Assembly (NCBI GenBank): GCA_021740625.1
Contig: JAIOZK010000003.1
Span: 1-64,000 of the forward strand
Direction of reading: 5' to 3'
Origin: Bacteroidales bacterium
GTDB lineage: Bacteria; Bacteroidota; Bacteroidia; Bacteroidales; JAIOZK01
DNA: 64,000 nucleotides
Shown here: in pieces, positions 63,306 to 64,000 of the stretch
How the letters are laid out: each line of letters opens with the position of its first letter
Numbering within the stretch: the stretch's first letter is position 1
The notes under the pieces: generated by a model
Databases searched by the model: none
The model's input: the letters and a program-made list of their open reading frames with translations, nothing else
What the model was told of the DNA's origin: nothing
Program-made: the position numbers and the translations under genes

Positions 63306-64000
63306 TTACTTTGCCACAACTATTTTGCTTTGCGTTTTATGATCATTGACCCGAAGTTCGATAATATAAACACCGTTTAATAAAACATTGCCTTTGTTAT
63401 CAGAAATGTTCCATTGCTGGGCATATTCTCCTGCTTCGGTCATTCCATCATAAATCACATTTATTAATTTGCCGTACAGGTCAAATACTTTCAGTTTAAC
63501 ATCTGATTTAAGCGGTACCCGGTAATGAATCTTACACTTGTCTTTCACCGGATTGGGAATACAACTGAGTTCCAACTGACATCTTTCGGGCACTTGTTTC
63601 TCGGACCTCTTATCCCTGAATGATACGGAAAAGTACAGTTGCTTTTCAGTAGTATTGATCTTTCTTTTATACATTCGACCGTTCTGAGGATTTTCAACAT
63701 AATATTCCTCAATGCGCTTGGGCCCTGATTTCAAGCCGTAATATTCTTCAAAAAGAATATTACCCGTATTGGAAGTATCGGTATATGCCCTGAGTTCTAT
63801 GAGTGTGTCGGATTGTCCTACTGTAGCAGCACCGATGCAGGTGTCATTAACAAAAGCACCTATTTCCAAAGGATTCTCGCTTGTATCGGGTTCAATATAA
63901 ACAGCCGTGTAATCAGATAATTCATTATAGGCGTAGTATTCGGTTTCAAGCAATTCTCCTCCCGATGTGGTATTGCCGGAAGGTATCCATTGGAAAACGT
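63306..64000 (-). CDS. C-terminal part of a secreted protein with sorting domain (partial)
   Basis: The frame is open to the window edge, so the 5' end lies outside; a TTG near 63953 is not a credible start. The visible 230 or so residues contain beta-rich segments (TAVYIEPDTSENPLEIGAFV, CIGAATVGQSDTLIELRAYT) resembling Ig-like parts of cell-surface proteins. A C-terminal FlgD-like/T9SS sorting domain follows (SCIPNPVKDKCKIHYRVP, then GNVLLNGVYIIELRVN). The body of the protein, and so its function, is not visible. Confidence 0.75.
   Translation of the reverse strand, partial: VFQWIPSGNTTSGGELLETEYYAYNELSDYTAVYIEPDTSENPLEIGAFVNDTCIGAATVGQSDTLIELRAYTDTSNTGNILFEEYYGLKSGPKRIEEYYVENPQNGRMYKRKINTTEKQLYFSVSFRDKRSEKQVPERCQLELSCIPNPVKDKCKIHYRVPLKSDVKLKVFDLYGKLINVIYDGMTEAGEYAQQWNISDNKGNVLLNGVYIIELRVNDHKTQSKIVVAK

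Noticed and set aside
1-64000. CRISPR array, tRNA or rRNA genes
   Set aside because: No regular repeat-spacer pattern or RNA gene sequence was found; the 23-24 bp repeats at the left edge lack spacers.

Overview
The window comes from a Bacteroidota chromosome, probably an anaerobic, protein-degrading member of the Bacteroidales/Marinilabiliales group. This rests on type IX secretion system (T9SS) C-terminal sorting domains on a dozen large proteins, an S46 dipeptidyl-peptidase, gingipain-family C25 proteases, and repeated TAnnTTTG promoter boxes (the Bacteroidota -7 element). I see no rRNA, tRNA, CRISPR array or complete insertion sequence.

Left part (1-22.7 kb), mostly housekeeping. A tandem repeat at the left edge resembles the end of an IS21-type element and cuts into a small membrane-protein gene. 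It is followed by a small lipoprotein, a two-helix 58-residue membrane protein and a VapBC-type toxin-antitoxin pair. Next come an MlaE/MlaF-like lipid transporter with a CvpA-like protein (minus strand), a SprT-like metalloprotein, mannose-1-phosphate guanylyltransferase, a triple-rhodanese protein, a periplasmic S46 peptidase, a DUF47/PiT phosphate-uptake pair with a CYTH protein, a PlsC-GNAT fusion acyltransferase of ornithine/glycine-lipid type, and a five-gene TetR-TolC-TetR-adaptor-RND efflux operon.

Central part (22.9-58.3 kb). Ten consecutive minus-strand genes all encode large exported proteins with T9SS sorting domains: five C25 cysteine proteases, two M14 zinc carboxypeptidases, two Asp-box propeller proteins and one Omp28-like thioredoxin-fold protein. 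Spacing and terminators divide them into five transcripts. One pairs an Arg-gingipain-like with a Lys-gingipain-like protease, each retaining the residues that set Arg or Lys specificity in Porphyromonas. Another is a four-gene operon M14-M14-C25-Asp-box. The other three proteases form a separate C25 group. A module of about 195 residues with a GATase-like look is shared by two C25 and both M14 proteins.

Right part (58.5-64 kb). Phosphate butyryltransferase and butyrate kinase are followed by a beta-helix surface protein and the 3' part of another surface protein, both with C-terminal sorting-type domains.

Together the genes suggest a protein-degradation chain: C25 endopeptidases cut outside the cell, M14 enzymes trim C-termini, the S46 enzyme releases dipeptides in the periplasm, and Ptb/Buk gain ATP from acyl-CoA made in amino-acid fermentation. 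That chain is inference. The family assignments and conserved residues are read from the sequence, and comparisons with RgpB, Kgp and mammalian carboxypeptidases rest on remembered reference sequences.
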